DNA of 64,000 bases, taken from assembly GCA_008508345.1 (NCBI GenBank), contig QNGE01002409.1, forward strand, positions 38,843 through 102,842, given 5' to 3'. Below are positions 10,322-21,134 of this stretch, piece after piece. Position 1 is the first letter of the stretch, and the number at the start of each line of letters is the position of its first letter. The DNA comes from Paragonimus westermani. Its lineage: Eukaryota > Platyhelminthes > Trematoda > Plagiorchiida > Troglotrematidae. A program made the translations under genes and the position numbers. Under the pieces are notes generated by a model, which saw only the letters and a list, made by a program, of their open reading frames with translations, was not told the origin of the DNA and searched no databases.

Positions 10322-12595
10322 TTAGCGGAACAGTTTTGCTACCCGTGAGTAGTATGGTTCAACCACCCAACTGGCGTATTCCACCACACCGTCCTCCTGC
10401 TTCAGTACCGCTCCAATTCCTACATCACTCGCATCCGTTGAGACAATGAAGCTCTGTCCAGTCACTGGCAATTTCAGAGTCAGCTGTCCTTCTTTCATCA
10501 AGCGTTGGATCTCGACGAACGCTTGGTTGGCTTTCTGTGACCAATGAAATTGGCAATCCTTCCTCAGAATTTCGTATAACGGACTCGCGAGGTCATGGAA
10601 GTTTTTGATGAAGCGGCTGTAGAACCCGACGCGACCGAGAAACTGTCTCAGCGTCCTCTTTGATGTTGGCACCGGAATAGCCTCGATTGTCAGCAGTTTC
10701 TCGGGCAGTGGCTGGACCTCCCCCTGACCGACCTTGTGACCGAGCAGTATTACCGTTTGTTTCGCCAGTTGAGACTTTGAACTATTGATCCGGAGGCCGG
10801 CTGTCTCAATCTTCTGTAGCACTGCTGAAACGTGTACTGCATGTTCTGTCTCATTTGTGCTGTAAATGACGATATCGTCTCCATAGACAACAGTGTTGCT
10901 CACTCCGTCCAACACCTTCAGCATCAGTCGTCTGAACGTGAACGGGGCGCCTGAGAGTCCGAACGGCATCCGCTTGAAGCGGTATTGCTTTTCACCCACT
11001 GTGAATGCTGTCTTATCTCGGTCCGATTGTTTGATTGGGACCTGCCAATATCCGGACCGTAAGTCCAACACTGTAAACACCCTGGCGTTCTGCAGCTTGT
11101 CAAAAATCTCCGCCACCGACGGGACTGCTACCACTTTATTGATCGTTATCTCGTTCAGCCGCCTGAAATCGACACAGAATCGAAATTTACCGTTAGGCTT
11201 CTTTACCAACAAGACAGGAGAGTTGAACGGGCTATCGGCCTCCTCGATGATTTCTTCCTTCAGCATGTCCTTCACTTGTCGTTCAACTTCCGGCTGCAAA
11301 TGCACTGGAATTCTTCGGGGTCCGAATGGCCGAAATCGCTTTGATTCGATGGGGATTTCATGTTCAACCCAGTCACAATAGCCATACGGGTCCTGATCCG
11401 TAGTGAACAATCCCTGAAACTTGCGTATCACTTTGTTCAGCAACTGATTGTCACAAGTTGGCATTGCTCTGGGTACGTTCACTTCAATTTGTCCAAGCTG
11501 GGTTTTGCGCTTTCCCACCAGTGGAACCACCCCATACTTCGTTACCAGTTTATCATGCTTCAAATCAATCACGGCTTCAACGCGGTCAAGAAAATCCGCC
11601 CCCAAGATAGTCTGACGTGCGTCGGGGGCAATGACGAACGGTTGGTTGACTACCTGACCATCGATTCGAACACCATATTCTGCCAGGCCATCAACTTTGA
11701 GGGCAAACCCACCGACCGTTCGGACAACCATCGCACACGGCCGCACAGTCTTTCCCGGCCTCGGCCCAATCAACGAAATCGCGGCCCCAGTGTCAATCAA
11801 ACAGTACTCCAATTTACCATCGACTTCTAACCTAGCCTGAACCGCTGTCTTATCAACCGCCCCTATCACCGGATCCCCATTCCCAAACAAAAAACAATCG
11901 ACAAATCGTTTATTAGCGTACGACCTTTTCTTGCCGAGTGGGCAAAACCTTCGCCAGTGTCCACGTCTTCCACATCCGTAACAAACGTCGCGACGGCTCT
12001 CCTCCTTTTTCACTTTCAAAGCCGCCACTTCCTCAGTCAACTTTTCCACCGCGCTTCGAAGGTCATTCAGTTCACTCGGTCCGTTTGCCTCCACCTCGTT
12101 GACTGTCGCAGCATTTTCTGCTAGCAATTGTCGAGCTGCATCGGCCAACTGTTCCAGCGTCATGGGCTGTGCGATGAGAACGACTCTGAGCTGATCTCGG
12201 ACTGTTGGTGGCACTCCGTCTAAGAACTGTGCCTTCAGCAGGCGTTGTTCTGAGTCCTGGTCCAAATGTGGCAGGGCTCTTGACAACGCTGCCCGCAGGG
12301 TCATGGCGTAGACCAGAGCGTCGCCTGCTGGTCTAAGCCGGGCGCCCTTGAACCGCCTCATTGTCTCCTGGCAGTCGGCGTGGGTGTCGAACGCGGCGAT
12401 CAGCACCTCCTTCGCGGCGGCCCACTCCAGCTTCGCAGGGTCCCTTCGCGTCGCCCTGCCCTTGAGCAGCAACCGCAGGGCCGCCAGCTTCGCCCGGTCC
12501 GCCTTCACTCCGACTGCCTCCGCCACGTCCTCGAAATTCTCCAGGAAACTCCCAACATCCCCATCCCCAGACGGCTGTGGCCACGGGATCTTCAT
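10322..12595 (-). CDS. Gypsy Gag-Pol, 5' part: gag, protease, RT, start of RNase H
   Basis: One open frame of about 757 residues from the first ATG after the primer-binding site (ATG complement at 12593-12595). In order: a gag region to about residue 170; a coiled-coil-like stretch near 173-198; one CCHC zinc knuckle (C-Y-G-C then G-H then C) at about 205-218; an aspartic protease active site LIDTGAA at about 267-272 with ILGADFL at 330-336; RT motifs FRFCVDFRRLN (about 471-481), VLDLRSGYW (about 509-517) and YGDDIVIYS with the catalytic YxDD at 571-574; then RNase H starting at STDASDVGIGAVL (about 719-731). Gag and Pol are fused in one frame. The frame ends abruptly inside RNase H after VVEYAS, where the sequence leaves the element at an inversion breakpoint. 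The last fifteen or so residues are probably not native. Some integrase and RNase H sequence continues on the plus strand at 14450. Confidence 0.9.
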   Translation of the reverse strand: MKIPWPQPSGDGDVGSFLENFEDVAEAVGVKADRAKLAALRLLLKGRATRRDPAKLEWAAAKEVLIAAFDTHADCQETMRRFKGARLRPAGDALVYAMTLRAALSRALPHLDQDSEQRLLKAQFLDGVPPTVRDQLRVVLIAQPMTLEQLADAARQLLAENAATVNEVEANGPSELNDLRSAVEKLTEEVAALKVKKEESRRDVCYGCGRRGHWRRFCPLGKKRSYANKRFVDCFLFGNGDPVIGAVDKTAVQARLEVDGKLEYCLIDTGAAISLIGPRPGKTVRPCAMVVRTVGGFALKVDGLAEYGVRIDGQVVNQPFVIAPDARQTILGADFLDRVEAVIDLKHDKLVTKYGVVPLVGKRKTQLGQIEVNVPRAMPTCDNQLLNKVIRKFQGLFTTDQDPYGYCDWVEHEIPIESKRFRPFGPRRIPVHLQPEVERQVKDMLKEEIIEEADSPFNSPVLLVKKPNGKFRFCVDFRRLNEITINKVVAVPSVAEIFDKLQNARVFTVLDLRSGYWQVPIKQSDRDKTAFTVGEKQYRFKRMPFGLSGAPFTFRRLMLKVLDGVSNTVVYGDDIVIYSTNETEHAVHVSAVLQKIETAGLRINSSKSQLAKQTVILLGHKVGQGEVQPLPEKLLTIEAIPVPTSKRTLRQFLGRVGFYSRFIKNFHDLASPLYEILRKDCQFHWSQKANQAFVEIQRLMKEGQLTLKLPVTGQSFIVSTDASDVGIGAVLKQEDGVVEYASWVVEPYYSRVAKLFR

Positions 12596-12601
12596 CCTCG
12601 T

Positions 12602-12619
12602 ATCCTGGTCACAGCACCA
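12602..12619 (-). other. Primer-binding site of the Gypsy element
   Basis: Two bases after the LTR end, the minus strand reads TGGTGCTGTGACCAGGAT, beginning with the TGG that pairs with a tRNA CCA end. The complementary 3' tRNA end would fold as a normal T-arm plus acceptor, but I could not name the tRNA. Confidence 0.65.
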
Positions 12620-12621
12620 AT

Positions 12622-12927
12622 TGTTGTGAATCCAGATGGCGGACGACACAAAGGTTGTTTTATTGGAGAAACCAGTACACTACTTAAGCCTCTCAACGGG
12701 ACTAAGAACAAAAACACTCATTTACTCACCGCACTCTTCTGAGGATGCTCCAGTCGCTTTGGACACCACGTCTCAGTTCCGTCATGTGGCGACAGTCATT
12801 AAATGTCATTCTGCCTTCCAACGATCCTTCCTATATGTCTCCCGTATTTATCTCGCGATCATTTCGATCCACGCGGCTACTGAATAGTGGTGTGAGTAGT
12901 ATAGTGCGACCGTCTATCCTCACCACA
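12622..12927 (-). repeat. 5' LTR of the Gypsy element
   Basis: 306 bp, starting TGTGGTGAGG and ending TTCACAACA on the minus strand. It is the reverse complement of 16179-16484 apart from about one base (fourth position G versus A). An AATAAA lies about 45 bases before the end. Further copies: 52726-53039 and 56269-56590. Confidence 0.9.
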
Positions 12928-14029
12928 CGATCACTCGTGACCGAGGTTATTGACAAATCTTTACTCACCCTTTTTGGTGATTTTGGTGGTAACATTTCTC
13001 CACATCAGATCTACGCACTTTGAAATTTCTACCATGACTATACTGAGATGTCCGTGGGACGTGGGTCACTACTCACTTTTGACAAAGCTGGATACGTTCA
13101 TGATTGATGAAGTTTGATGGTTTCATGGTGTTGTATTGTTGTAGCCCCTAAGTCCCGAAAAGCGGTCTGTGAGGTTGCTGGTGTATTTTGACAACTAGAT
13201 TAGTGCCCCAGCAGCATTCATGTCCATGCTTCGGTGCAAACTGGAGCAACAACAATCATTGATCTTCTTGACTAAGCAATCGTATGGTCGCTCGAGCAAG
13301 TCGGTAGGAAACAGCATGCGCAGATGTGGTAGGGCGAGTGGTCGGTCAATGTCCGGCTGAATATCGTACATATCCACGTACGCGTGCACATAGATTGGCC
13401 CGGATGGCCATTGCGCACATTGGATCCGAGGTCATAACAGGTAGATAGTTCCGGTAAAAGAAAATGGCCATGATTTTAGTCAAGAGTAACCCTTCGGTAT
13501 ACCGCACACAAATCGAAGGACCTTTCTCATTTTAATTTGTAAAACTTTAAGGATCATCTTTTGTTACCGCTGTTATCTGGAAAATGGCTTTTCAGGAAAC
13601 AGCGGACCATATGCTATGACTGTTGAACTCGTCTGACAATCTTCCGTATATTCAAATATGTTTGCCTGAATATCAAAATAGTACTGTTTCCATACCCCCT
13701 GAATGTTACATGGCATGATGGACTTAGGAATAACCTAGTTTGTTGAATGCTTCCATTTAAAACCAAGGTAGCTGTTTATTTATTCCTGGATTATCAATCT
13801 ACGCAGAAAGTGCACAAATGCCAGTGAGTGCAGAATTCTCAGCTAAAGTACGTTCACATCGTGAAGTGGCTTTTGTAACGCATATCTGAGTCATGTGTCG
13901 TGTGTATTTGTCTGGTCTGATAAATTCAATATGTACTTACTCAGTGGTTTAGTAGTTTTACTGTATTTGTGTCTGAAGTATTTCTGCAGAATATTTCGCG
14001 GTTTTCGGTTTTCTAGTAACTTGAACGTC
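12928..14029. other. Flanking DNA inside the inverted segment
   Basis: This lies between the 5' LTR and the plus-strand half of the Gypsy element. No coding motif was recognised. If the inversion model is right, this is the original 5' flank in reverse orientation. Confidence 0.5.
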
Positions 14030-14325
14030 ACTCGCGGCTGACCACAGCTATCACATTCTTCTGGACCTTTAGGCCAGCCCTTTTCGAAAAAACCGCTACA
14101 CCTGAATTTCCACGTTGTTTTAGCTCGCAACTAGTGCACATCTTTGCCAGGGTGAAGATTTGAAATCTAGTCGCGTTTTCACGAGGCAAGCTTGTTGATC
14201 GCCGGACGGTAGACCTCACATATGCGGACGTTAAACGACATTTGTTTGTGAGCAAAGCTCAGAGTGCCCGATCTTCTGGAGAGGATACACGGTAACTGTC
14301 CTGTCAATCCTGATCGATGACCTCA
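14030..14325 (-). mobile_element. tRNA-derived SINE, copy 3
   Basis: It has the same module order as copies 1 and 2: tail at about 14030-14130, tRNA-like part with a box B (GATTTCAAATCT, about 14156-14167) and a degraded box A (about 14191-14209), head at about 14225-14325 with TGTGAGCAAAGCTCAGAGTG. It sits in the inverted flank of the Gypsy element. Confidence 0.6.
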
Positions 14326-14449
14326 AGACTAGGGCCTTTTTCGCGTGATGGAAGTTTACTTTTTGGGGGGAATTTGAAGCAATTCTTAGCTTTTTAAAGC
14401 AAAATCGATGTGGTGCGGGAAATACATCATTTTCACACAACTGTTTCAT

Positions 14450-15015
14450 TGTAACTATGCTTTTCTGCCAGAGAAGGAGTGTTTGGCAATCGTATGGGCC
14501 TTGGAAAAATGGAGGCCGTACTTGCTCGGCCGACGTTTCCACGTGGAGACTGACCACAAACCGCTGGAGTGGATTAAATCGGCGAAGGACCCTCGAGGAA
14601 GGCTGGCTTGTTAGACCTAACGACTACAGGAGTACGACTTCACAATTCTCCATTTGTCCGGAAAAGAGAACTGTGTGCCCGATTTGCTTTCCCGAACGCA
14701 ACACCTCGATGAGGTCCACAAGGACGTGACCGGAGTTAACAGTATCGAACTGGAGAGTGACCCCGGAAAGCTACAAGCAGCACAGAAGATGGCTACGACG
14801 ATCCGGACGGTGATTGACCAACTCTTGTCGGGAGGACAACCGCCAGAGGACGAGCTGAATCAGGAATTGAAAGCTTTCAGAATGCACTGGTCCGATTTGC
14901 GGCTGAATTGTGCCGGAATTTTGATGCGCCAATTGCGAGAGGGAATAAACGTCCCGGTCATACCGGCGGAATTGAGGGCGACAATTGTGAAAGAATGTCA
15001 TCAGCTGGCTCATAC
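14450..15015 (+). pseudogene. Gypsy Pol, 3' part: end of RNase H, tether, start of integrase
   Basis: The frame resumes RNase H with [20 protein letters not shown] and ETDHKPLEW (about 14468-14570). Two in-frame stops follow at 14612-14614 (TAG) and 14618-14620 (TAA), in place of the usual W-T-L between GRLA and RLQEYDFTI. The same frame continues with LSGKENCVPDLLSR (about 14650-14695) and reaches the integrase zinc-binding start IVKECHQLAH at 14983-15013 before the assembly gap. Because of the two stops and the missing contiguous 5' half, this copy cannot make Pol. Confidence 0.85.
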
Positions 15016-15775
15016 NNNNNNNNNNNNNNNNNNNNNNNNNNNNNNNNNNNNNNNNNNNNNNNNNNNNNNNNNNNNNNNNNNNNNNNNNNNNNNNNNNNNN
15101 NNNNNNNNNNNNNNNNNNNNNNNNNNNNNNNNNNNNNNNNNNNNNNNNNNNNNNNNNNNNNNNNNNNNNNNNNNNNNNNNNNNNNNNNNNNNNNNNNNNN
15201 NNNNNNNNNNNNNNNNNNNNNNNNNNNNNNNNNNNNNNNNNNNNNNNNNNNNNNNNNNNNNNNNNNNNNNNNNNNNNNNNNNNNNNNNNNNNNNNNNNNN
15301 NNNNNNNNNNNNNNNNNNNNNNNNNNNNNNNNNNNNNNNNNNNNNNNNNNNNNNNNNNNNNNNNNNNNNNNNNNNNNNNNNNNNNNNNNNNNNNNNNNNN
15401 NNNNNNNNNNNNNNNNNNNNNNNNNNNNNNNNNNNNNNNNNNNNNNNNNNNNNNNNNNNNNNNNNNNNNNNNNNNNNNNNNNNNNNNNNNNNNNNNNNNN
15501 NNNNNNNNNNNNNNNNNNNNNNNNNNNNNNNNNNNNNNNNNNNNNNNNNNNNNNNNNNNNNNNNNNNNNNNNNNNNNNNNNNNNNNNNNNNNNNNNNNNN
15601 NNNNNNNNNNNNNNNNNNNNNNNNNNNNNNNNNNNNNNNNNNNNNNNNNNNNNNNNNNNNNNNNNNNNNNNNNNNNNNNNNNNNNNNNNNNNNNNNNNNN
15701 NNNNNNNNNNNNNNNNNNNNNNNNNNNNNNNNNNNNNNNNNNNNNNNNNNNNNNNNNNNNNNNNNNNNNNNNNNN
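15016..15775. other. Assembly gap (760 N)
   Basis: An unbroken run of N replaces the integrase core. Open frames that cross it are not meaningful. Confidence 0.99.
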
Positions 15776-15906
15776 AACCGGTTAGAAGTGCACACGACGT
15801 GTGAACGGAAACCGGGGGGTGCTGCGGGTTGGAATTGCGACTTATAAACGAGAGAGCGCGCGTTGCATGTGACTAGCGATTTGGACAATAAAGATGGTGC
15901 TTTATT
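15776..15906 (+). repeat. Dispersed repeat family A, copy 1 (partial)
   Basis: The segment right after the gap matches 54430-54560 (plus) and the reverse complement of about 38200-38330. Examples are GTGTGAA then CGGAA, and GGACAATAAAGATGGTGC. It ends at the integrase C-terminal coding, so it seems to be inserted in or joined to the element. Class unknown. Confidence 0.55.
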
Positions 15907-16118
15907 GGACGCCTTCTCGCTACACTAGGAAGTTCCTGACAAATTGGAGGGGACCGTATGTAGTAGTTGAACGTCGTGGCCCAGTGTATCTGACAAAGAA
16001 TGAGATAAATCAACATCAAGTGCACGGAAGCCAACTTGTAAATGGTACGACACTCCGATCAGAAGAGAATGCACACCAGGTGTGTCAACAGCACCGAGGC
16101 CGGCAGGCAGATCATTGA
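15894..16118 (+). pseudogene. Gypsy integrase C-terminal fragment
   Basis: The frame reads VLYWTPSRYTRKFLTNWRGPY then VVVERRGPVYL, the C-terminal GPY/F-type module of Gypsy integrases, where WRGPY is the hallmark. It ends at a stop at 16116-16118. The catalytic core lies in the assembly gap or is lost. About 45 bases further a G-rich tract (16168-16178) just before the LTR could be the polypurine tract. Confidence 0.8.
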
Positions 16119-16178
16119 GGGAACGAAGAGAACCTGAACGCCTTTTGTTACGACTGGAACAATTTTTGCGGGGGTGAG

Positions 16179-16484
16179 TGTAGTGAGGATAGACGGTCGC
16201 ACTATACTACTCACACCACTATTCAGTAGCCGCGTGGATCGAAATGATCGCGAGATAAATACGGGAGACATATAGGAAGGATCGTTGGAAGGCAGAATGA
16301 CATTTAATGACTGTCGCCACATGACGGAACTGAGACGTGGTGTCCAAAGCGACTGGAGCATCCTCAGAAGAGTGCGGTGAGTAAATGAGTGTTTTTGTTC
16401 TTAGTCCCGTTGAGAGGCTTAAGTAGTGTACTGGTTTCTCCAATAAAACAACCTTTGTGTCGTCCGCCATCTGGATTCACAACA
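16179..16484 (+). repeat. 3' LTR of the Gypsy element
   Basis: 306 bp from TGTAGTGAGG to TTCACAACA, with AATAAA at 16442-16447. Nearly identical to the 5' LTR. The flank after it (ACTGC) does not match the flank before the 5' LTR (GATCG), so no target-site duplication is visible. Confidence 0.9.
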
Positions 16485-19400
16485 ACTGCTAATGGATTCA
16501 GGTGTAAACCAAACGACTTATAAACGAGTTAGCTATTCTGAATGACGAGGAAAACGTTAGTTTCTTTATCATCTCCTTGGGTCACCATATGCATCAAGTG
16601 ACATGCTTACGGAATTCTAATCTTCCGATGCTACTGCACTGACCTTGTTAGAATGCAGCCAACGTGACTAGACAACGAAGCCTCTTAAACGTTATCATTC
16701 ACAAACTATGAAGGGTGTAATTAATACTAACATACGCGACCAAGGAACAGAAACCACAGACGAACAACAAGCGCCAGGTAGTACTTTCTCAATCAGAATA
16801 CCATTGCAACGAAATCCGTACAATATTAATGTGAAGGAGTGCGATCAAACTAGTTAAAAACCTTAACTTTTTTCATTTGTTCTGTCGAAAGATCTTGTTA
16901 GTATACTGACAAAATCCACGAGCAATAGGCTTGTAAACCTTAAACCGTAAAACCAACACAATGAGACCGTAGCATCAGTTCACAGTATGACACGCGTACT
17001 GTACAAATAATCGGGAACAACTTGCGCCATGGAAACAAGCATGATAACAACTTTGTAAGGAAAAAGGAAGCAAACAGTCATGATCACAAAAGATGCAGTA
17101 GACAATAATATTAATGTATATAGACAAACAGAAAACACGGAATGGCTGTTGCAATACAGTAGGCAAAATCATGTCTCTATTCAACGAAACGCAAGCGTTC
17201 ATTACAGCTATGAGAAAAAAGCGTGCTAATACATGATGCAACAAAGATAACTCGTAAATATACGTATTTGAGTAGTCACGACAGATTTTCTCATCTAAAA
17301 CATGATGCTCGACACAAAGTATTGCATTGAGCGAATCTTCTACCACGGTATGTTGTATGTTGGTGTATGGGCATGGTTAGTCTAATCTGTGTGTTGCTGG
17401 AGCTGATTAGTAAGTTATAAATGTAGTGATTTCCTGAATGCCACTGCCATCCAAACCACATAATACGAGAAGATCCTAGTTACTAATCACGGTCAATGAC
17501 TTACAGAACCAACTGAAATACTATGTGTTGTACACGTGTGATGAGTTCCCACTGGACTCGGCTCTCTAATCAAAGGACGATTTGTATTCTCGGATAATTA
17601 GTCTACGATAATGGGCAATCTAACTTACACACATAACGCGGATTTACTTAATACTAGCTACATCCAACCAGGTTTCCAAATTCCCGCTGACACTATTATT
17701 TTCGGCCCAGTCTCATCTAGTCTGAAATGCGTGACCCGAGCACGAATCGATATCTAGTCCTCTAGTCATTTCCAGAAACTCAGCTGTTACAATACCACTG
17801 TCCGAACAGGGAAATAAAATGCAGGTAAATTCTGAAAAATGTCAGTAATGAGTTAACTGCTTACTACCTAAACAAACCGATAGATACAAATGCTGCAGAA
17901 TGTTCTGAGTGAGCCCCATTTAAGACAAGTTGACTTCCGAACACTCATAAGTGATTAGAAACATCGTTCTGCTAATTCGAGGAACGTTATGATGTTAAAT
18001 CGACAATGAAGTCTTGCGCGTTGTGTTTTTAGCTAAAATTTGCATGCCGGCCACTGTTTCTTCTCACGCGCGACCTAATCAGTACTCACAAATTATCGTG
18101 ATTAAGAGCTTAGCTGTTTTACCTCGGACAATCCTGGTGCGGTACCCTTTAAGTAGTGAACAACATTGTCTCTTCACGCTCTCGGTCCCGAAGAGTTCTA
18201 ACACATGAGAAACTCGGGTCTAATACTCTTTTTCGAGGTAGACACTTTAAAAAGTTTCACCCAGTGGGGCGATTGCGTGAGTAGTCTTCGCTTGTTATGC
18301 CAGCGAAACTGTAAAACATATATGTAGGAATCACTTTATTCTAAATATGTAGCTGATATCAGTATTAACATGAGCAGCAGCATTAGTGATCAATTAACAG
18401 GTGTAAGTTCTCCCGTCAAAATAGTCTTGAAATGGCTAGGATTGCAGTGACTCCTCTTTAGACAGAGTACACATGGGCCGAGGAATTTTCTCCTTTCTTG
18501 CTAGGGAATTCGTCCCCAAGGAGAAAACTACCATCCCGCATATAATGCGACATAGAAATTCTGCATATGTGATCCACTCAGTTGAGAAATCTAACTGATT
18601 ACGGCATTTTTTTATTCGTTCGTTTGTTGAACTTGGTTGTCTAGAAAGAACTGCATGCTTTACCGCAGCATACAGTTAAGTCGAGTAAACCGGGTGTTCT
18701 GTCTGGAATTCAACACAATTGATCCCATCGTTGGGTTGATCAGGAGTGGCACTACCTGTCCTAAATTATCTTCTGGAAGATTGCAACGTTAACCTCGTTA
18801 TCACTGCACGACTGAAGGATGTTAGCTTTTCTAGCGGATAGTTTACTTCAGTAATATCAAAACAGTTCACTGGCTTTTTGCTGATATCCATTCCTGTTAG
18901 TTTCCACAACACAAGTCCATATAGACCATAAACGTTCCATGTTGGAGTGACACATACAGATTTTACCAGTTCGTATAGTGTAGCCGAGAATGTTCTTCAA
19001 AGAAGACCTCACGACCGTGCCGACAGTAGTTGGCCCGAGTTAAGTCAACCTGTTCTGCGCTGTAATCGTTGCTAGGATCGCCCCTCGACCGATTTACTTA
19101 CCTAGGTTGATGAACAGATCTCGTCCCAATTGTGTATCCTGGTTCGTCATTGTTACTCAACTGTGTGGTCATATACTGCACGGTTAGGCACGCTTGACAA
19201 TGGCTGTATCGCCAAACCAATTCGAAGAAGTAACAGAGCTTGTGATTTGACAATATGAACATACAAACACAATGAACAATGCACGATGGAGCAGACACGC
19301 ACTTGGAATACCGGATGTGTGGAATTAATAGCGCTTGCTCTGCTTTTTGATTGCGTTGGTTATCGATCCTCAAATTAAGGCTTTCCTGAACGCACTCTTG

Positions 19401-20208
19401 TCACCCGATGTTGTTTGTGAGCAGACGGCACATATGTGTGTTTATATGATTCATCATGAAGGATATTCCCTTAGACCATGTAAGTGGCAGTCGATTTTCT
19501 GGAGGACAGAGATACATCTTCCTCACGTTCGTGTTAGGTCTCCAAGTTGAAATATAATAGGTTCACATTGTAAACTAAACCCTTCATCTATAAACTGGTT
19601 TTATTGATCTGTCATAGATGATAAGAAGTTGGCACAATCAACACTTTCTTTAACAATTCCAATGAAAAGCTTAACACTAACAACGCGATGATAATCGAAA
19701 CGCTGCTGCTGGCTGTTCGCTGTAACCAATGGTGGGATCGGAACCAGCCCAAACCTTTGGCAACACTTCATGGTCGCGATGCATACCCCCATGCAGACAA
19801 AACTGAATCGTTTGAACAGTTTACTGTAGTCTGCAAGTCTTCTGTAGAAAAGCTGCGTAAGTGGATGTGGTTGAATGTCCAAAATTCGTCCACCTATCAC
19901 TTGACCGAAATTCTCAAGATTAACGAATATTTCTCGCAAACTTATAGAGAAGGGAGAACGTTCAAAATCAGTCGAGGTGAACAGCGTCTGAAATTAGCTA
20001 CGCTTAGCCTCATAAGACTGACCTTTACCGTGTGTATCTATAGGGTGCTCTAAGATAACACTTCTATTACCTAATGCGGGTATTCCAAACTTTGTTGAGA
20101 ACAAGGAGGACGAGTGGTATAAGAGTAGATTTGTTTAGTCATCGTAACGAGACAGACTGCGTTTCGTTCAAACCAACAGCAGACTCGTTTGCATAATAAT
20201 ACGTGTAA

Positions 20209-20210
<2 letters not shown>
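16485..20210. other. No recognisable gene
   Basis: AT-rich sequence with only short open frames. The longest, 17346 to 16975 on the minus strand and 19601-20053 on both strands, show no motif I recognise. Confidence 0.5.

Positions 20211-20246
<36 letters not shown>
20211..20246. repeat. (TA)18 microsatellite
   Basis: Perfect alternating TA run. Confidence 0.98.
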
Positions 20247-20247
<1 letters not shown>

Positions 20248-20729
20248 GAACGAACTGTGCGAAGATCTTGCCTATAGGAACGTTGTTCGCGTGAAACACT
20301 AGTTCTCTTATGAGTACTCTTCTACACTTCCTGTTTCGCACATACTCATTAAAACAATTACTTCAGTCCAACCTCTGGTGACCGGTTCAGCCATGCAACC
20401 CTCCAAGTCGAAATATGTCACAGCTGCAGCAAGAGTCTTTCAGATTCTTCGTTCTATCCAGGACTTCTGTGCACTAACGACTATGCTGGCATATCTTATA
20501 CGTATATTATCATGATTTTGAAACTGGCCCTTTGCATAGATGGCTTCCTAGAATCTAGTAGTAATACTTCTGATTCTCAGTGAAATGCTCTATGAAGCCT
20601 TCCGTACACTTTGAGATTTAGGTCCCACCAGTCAGTATGCTTGAAATTTAACCTGGATTCAGACAAATGTGTATCGACCAGTTTCCCTGGATATCGACAG
20701 CCTCTTATGGAGGTTTAACGCTTTGGCNC

Positions 20730-20815
20730 TTGTGAGCAATGATCAGGTTGCCCGATCGTCTCGAGAGGAGACACAGTTACTGCCTGTTAACTCCAATCGA
20801 TAACCCCGCGATTAC
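20730..20815 (-). mobile_element. SINE part-copy 4 (head only)
   Basis: It matches the head of SINE copy 1 at about 1800-1882 in the same orientation, including GTGAGCAATGATCAGGTTGC and CGATAACCCCGCGAT. The tRNA-like part is absent. A single N is at about 20728 beside it. Confidence 0.65.
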
Positions 20816-20878
20816 GACTTCCAAGACAGGTCGAGATCACTGAACACATTAAACCCACAGGGCGATATTTTGGATTAC

Positions 20879-21056
20879 TGATGAGTAGTCGGGGATTTCG
20901 TTAACTCCCATCAGTCGCACACATAAAACATGCAGGTTATATGCGACAGACAATTAGAGGTGGACATGTTATGGACACGCATGCATTCCCACCAAGTGTT
21001 ATGTCATCAACACCACGGCAACCCGATAGGTTGCTTCAACCCCTCTTGTGCACACA
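20879..21056 (+). repeat. PLE terminal-repeat-like segment
   Basis: It matches the reverse complement of about 25385-25560, including CCACCAAGTGTTATGTCATC. It also begins with GATGAGTAGTCGGGGATTT, close to 1519-1537 beside PLE-1. It is probably a PLE 5' or terminal repeat. The copy here is inverted relative to the one at the start of PLE-5. Confidence 0.55.
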
Positions 21057-21134
21057 GAGCCGGCTGGTGAGTTCTCATCAACGTAGCTTCGCTAAAGACC
21101 AATAACTTGGGTTCTGATTGCGTAACAGTATTTT

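Larger units (their letters stand above)
10322..16484. mobile_element. Gypsy-type LTR retrotransposon with inverted 5' half
   Basis: Two 306-bp LTRs (12622-12927 on minus, 16179-16484 on plus) differ by about one base. From the minus-strand LTR a primer-binding site, gag, protease, RT and the start of RNase H run leftward to 10322. The rest of RNase H, the integrase and a polypurine-like tract run rightward from about 14450 to the plus-strand LTR. The 1.5 kb at 12928-14450 is flanking DNA, not element. This layout is what an inversion of about 10.33-14.45 kb would give. A 760-base assembly gap lies in the integrase. Confidence 0.85.

Noticed and set aside
10893..12742. Plus-strand open frames of 83-162 codons opposite the Gypsy gag-pol
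   Set aside because: They are shadows of the well-conserved minus-strand Gag-Pol and have no motifs of their own.
12636..12887. Open frame repeated at 16219-16470 that looks like a conserved protein
   Set aside because: It is simply the LTR read in one frame; conservation reflects the LTR pair.
14654..15888. Long open frames crossing 15016-15775
   Set aside because: They are open only because the N run contains no stops.
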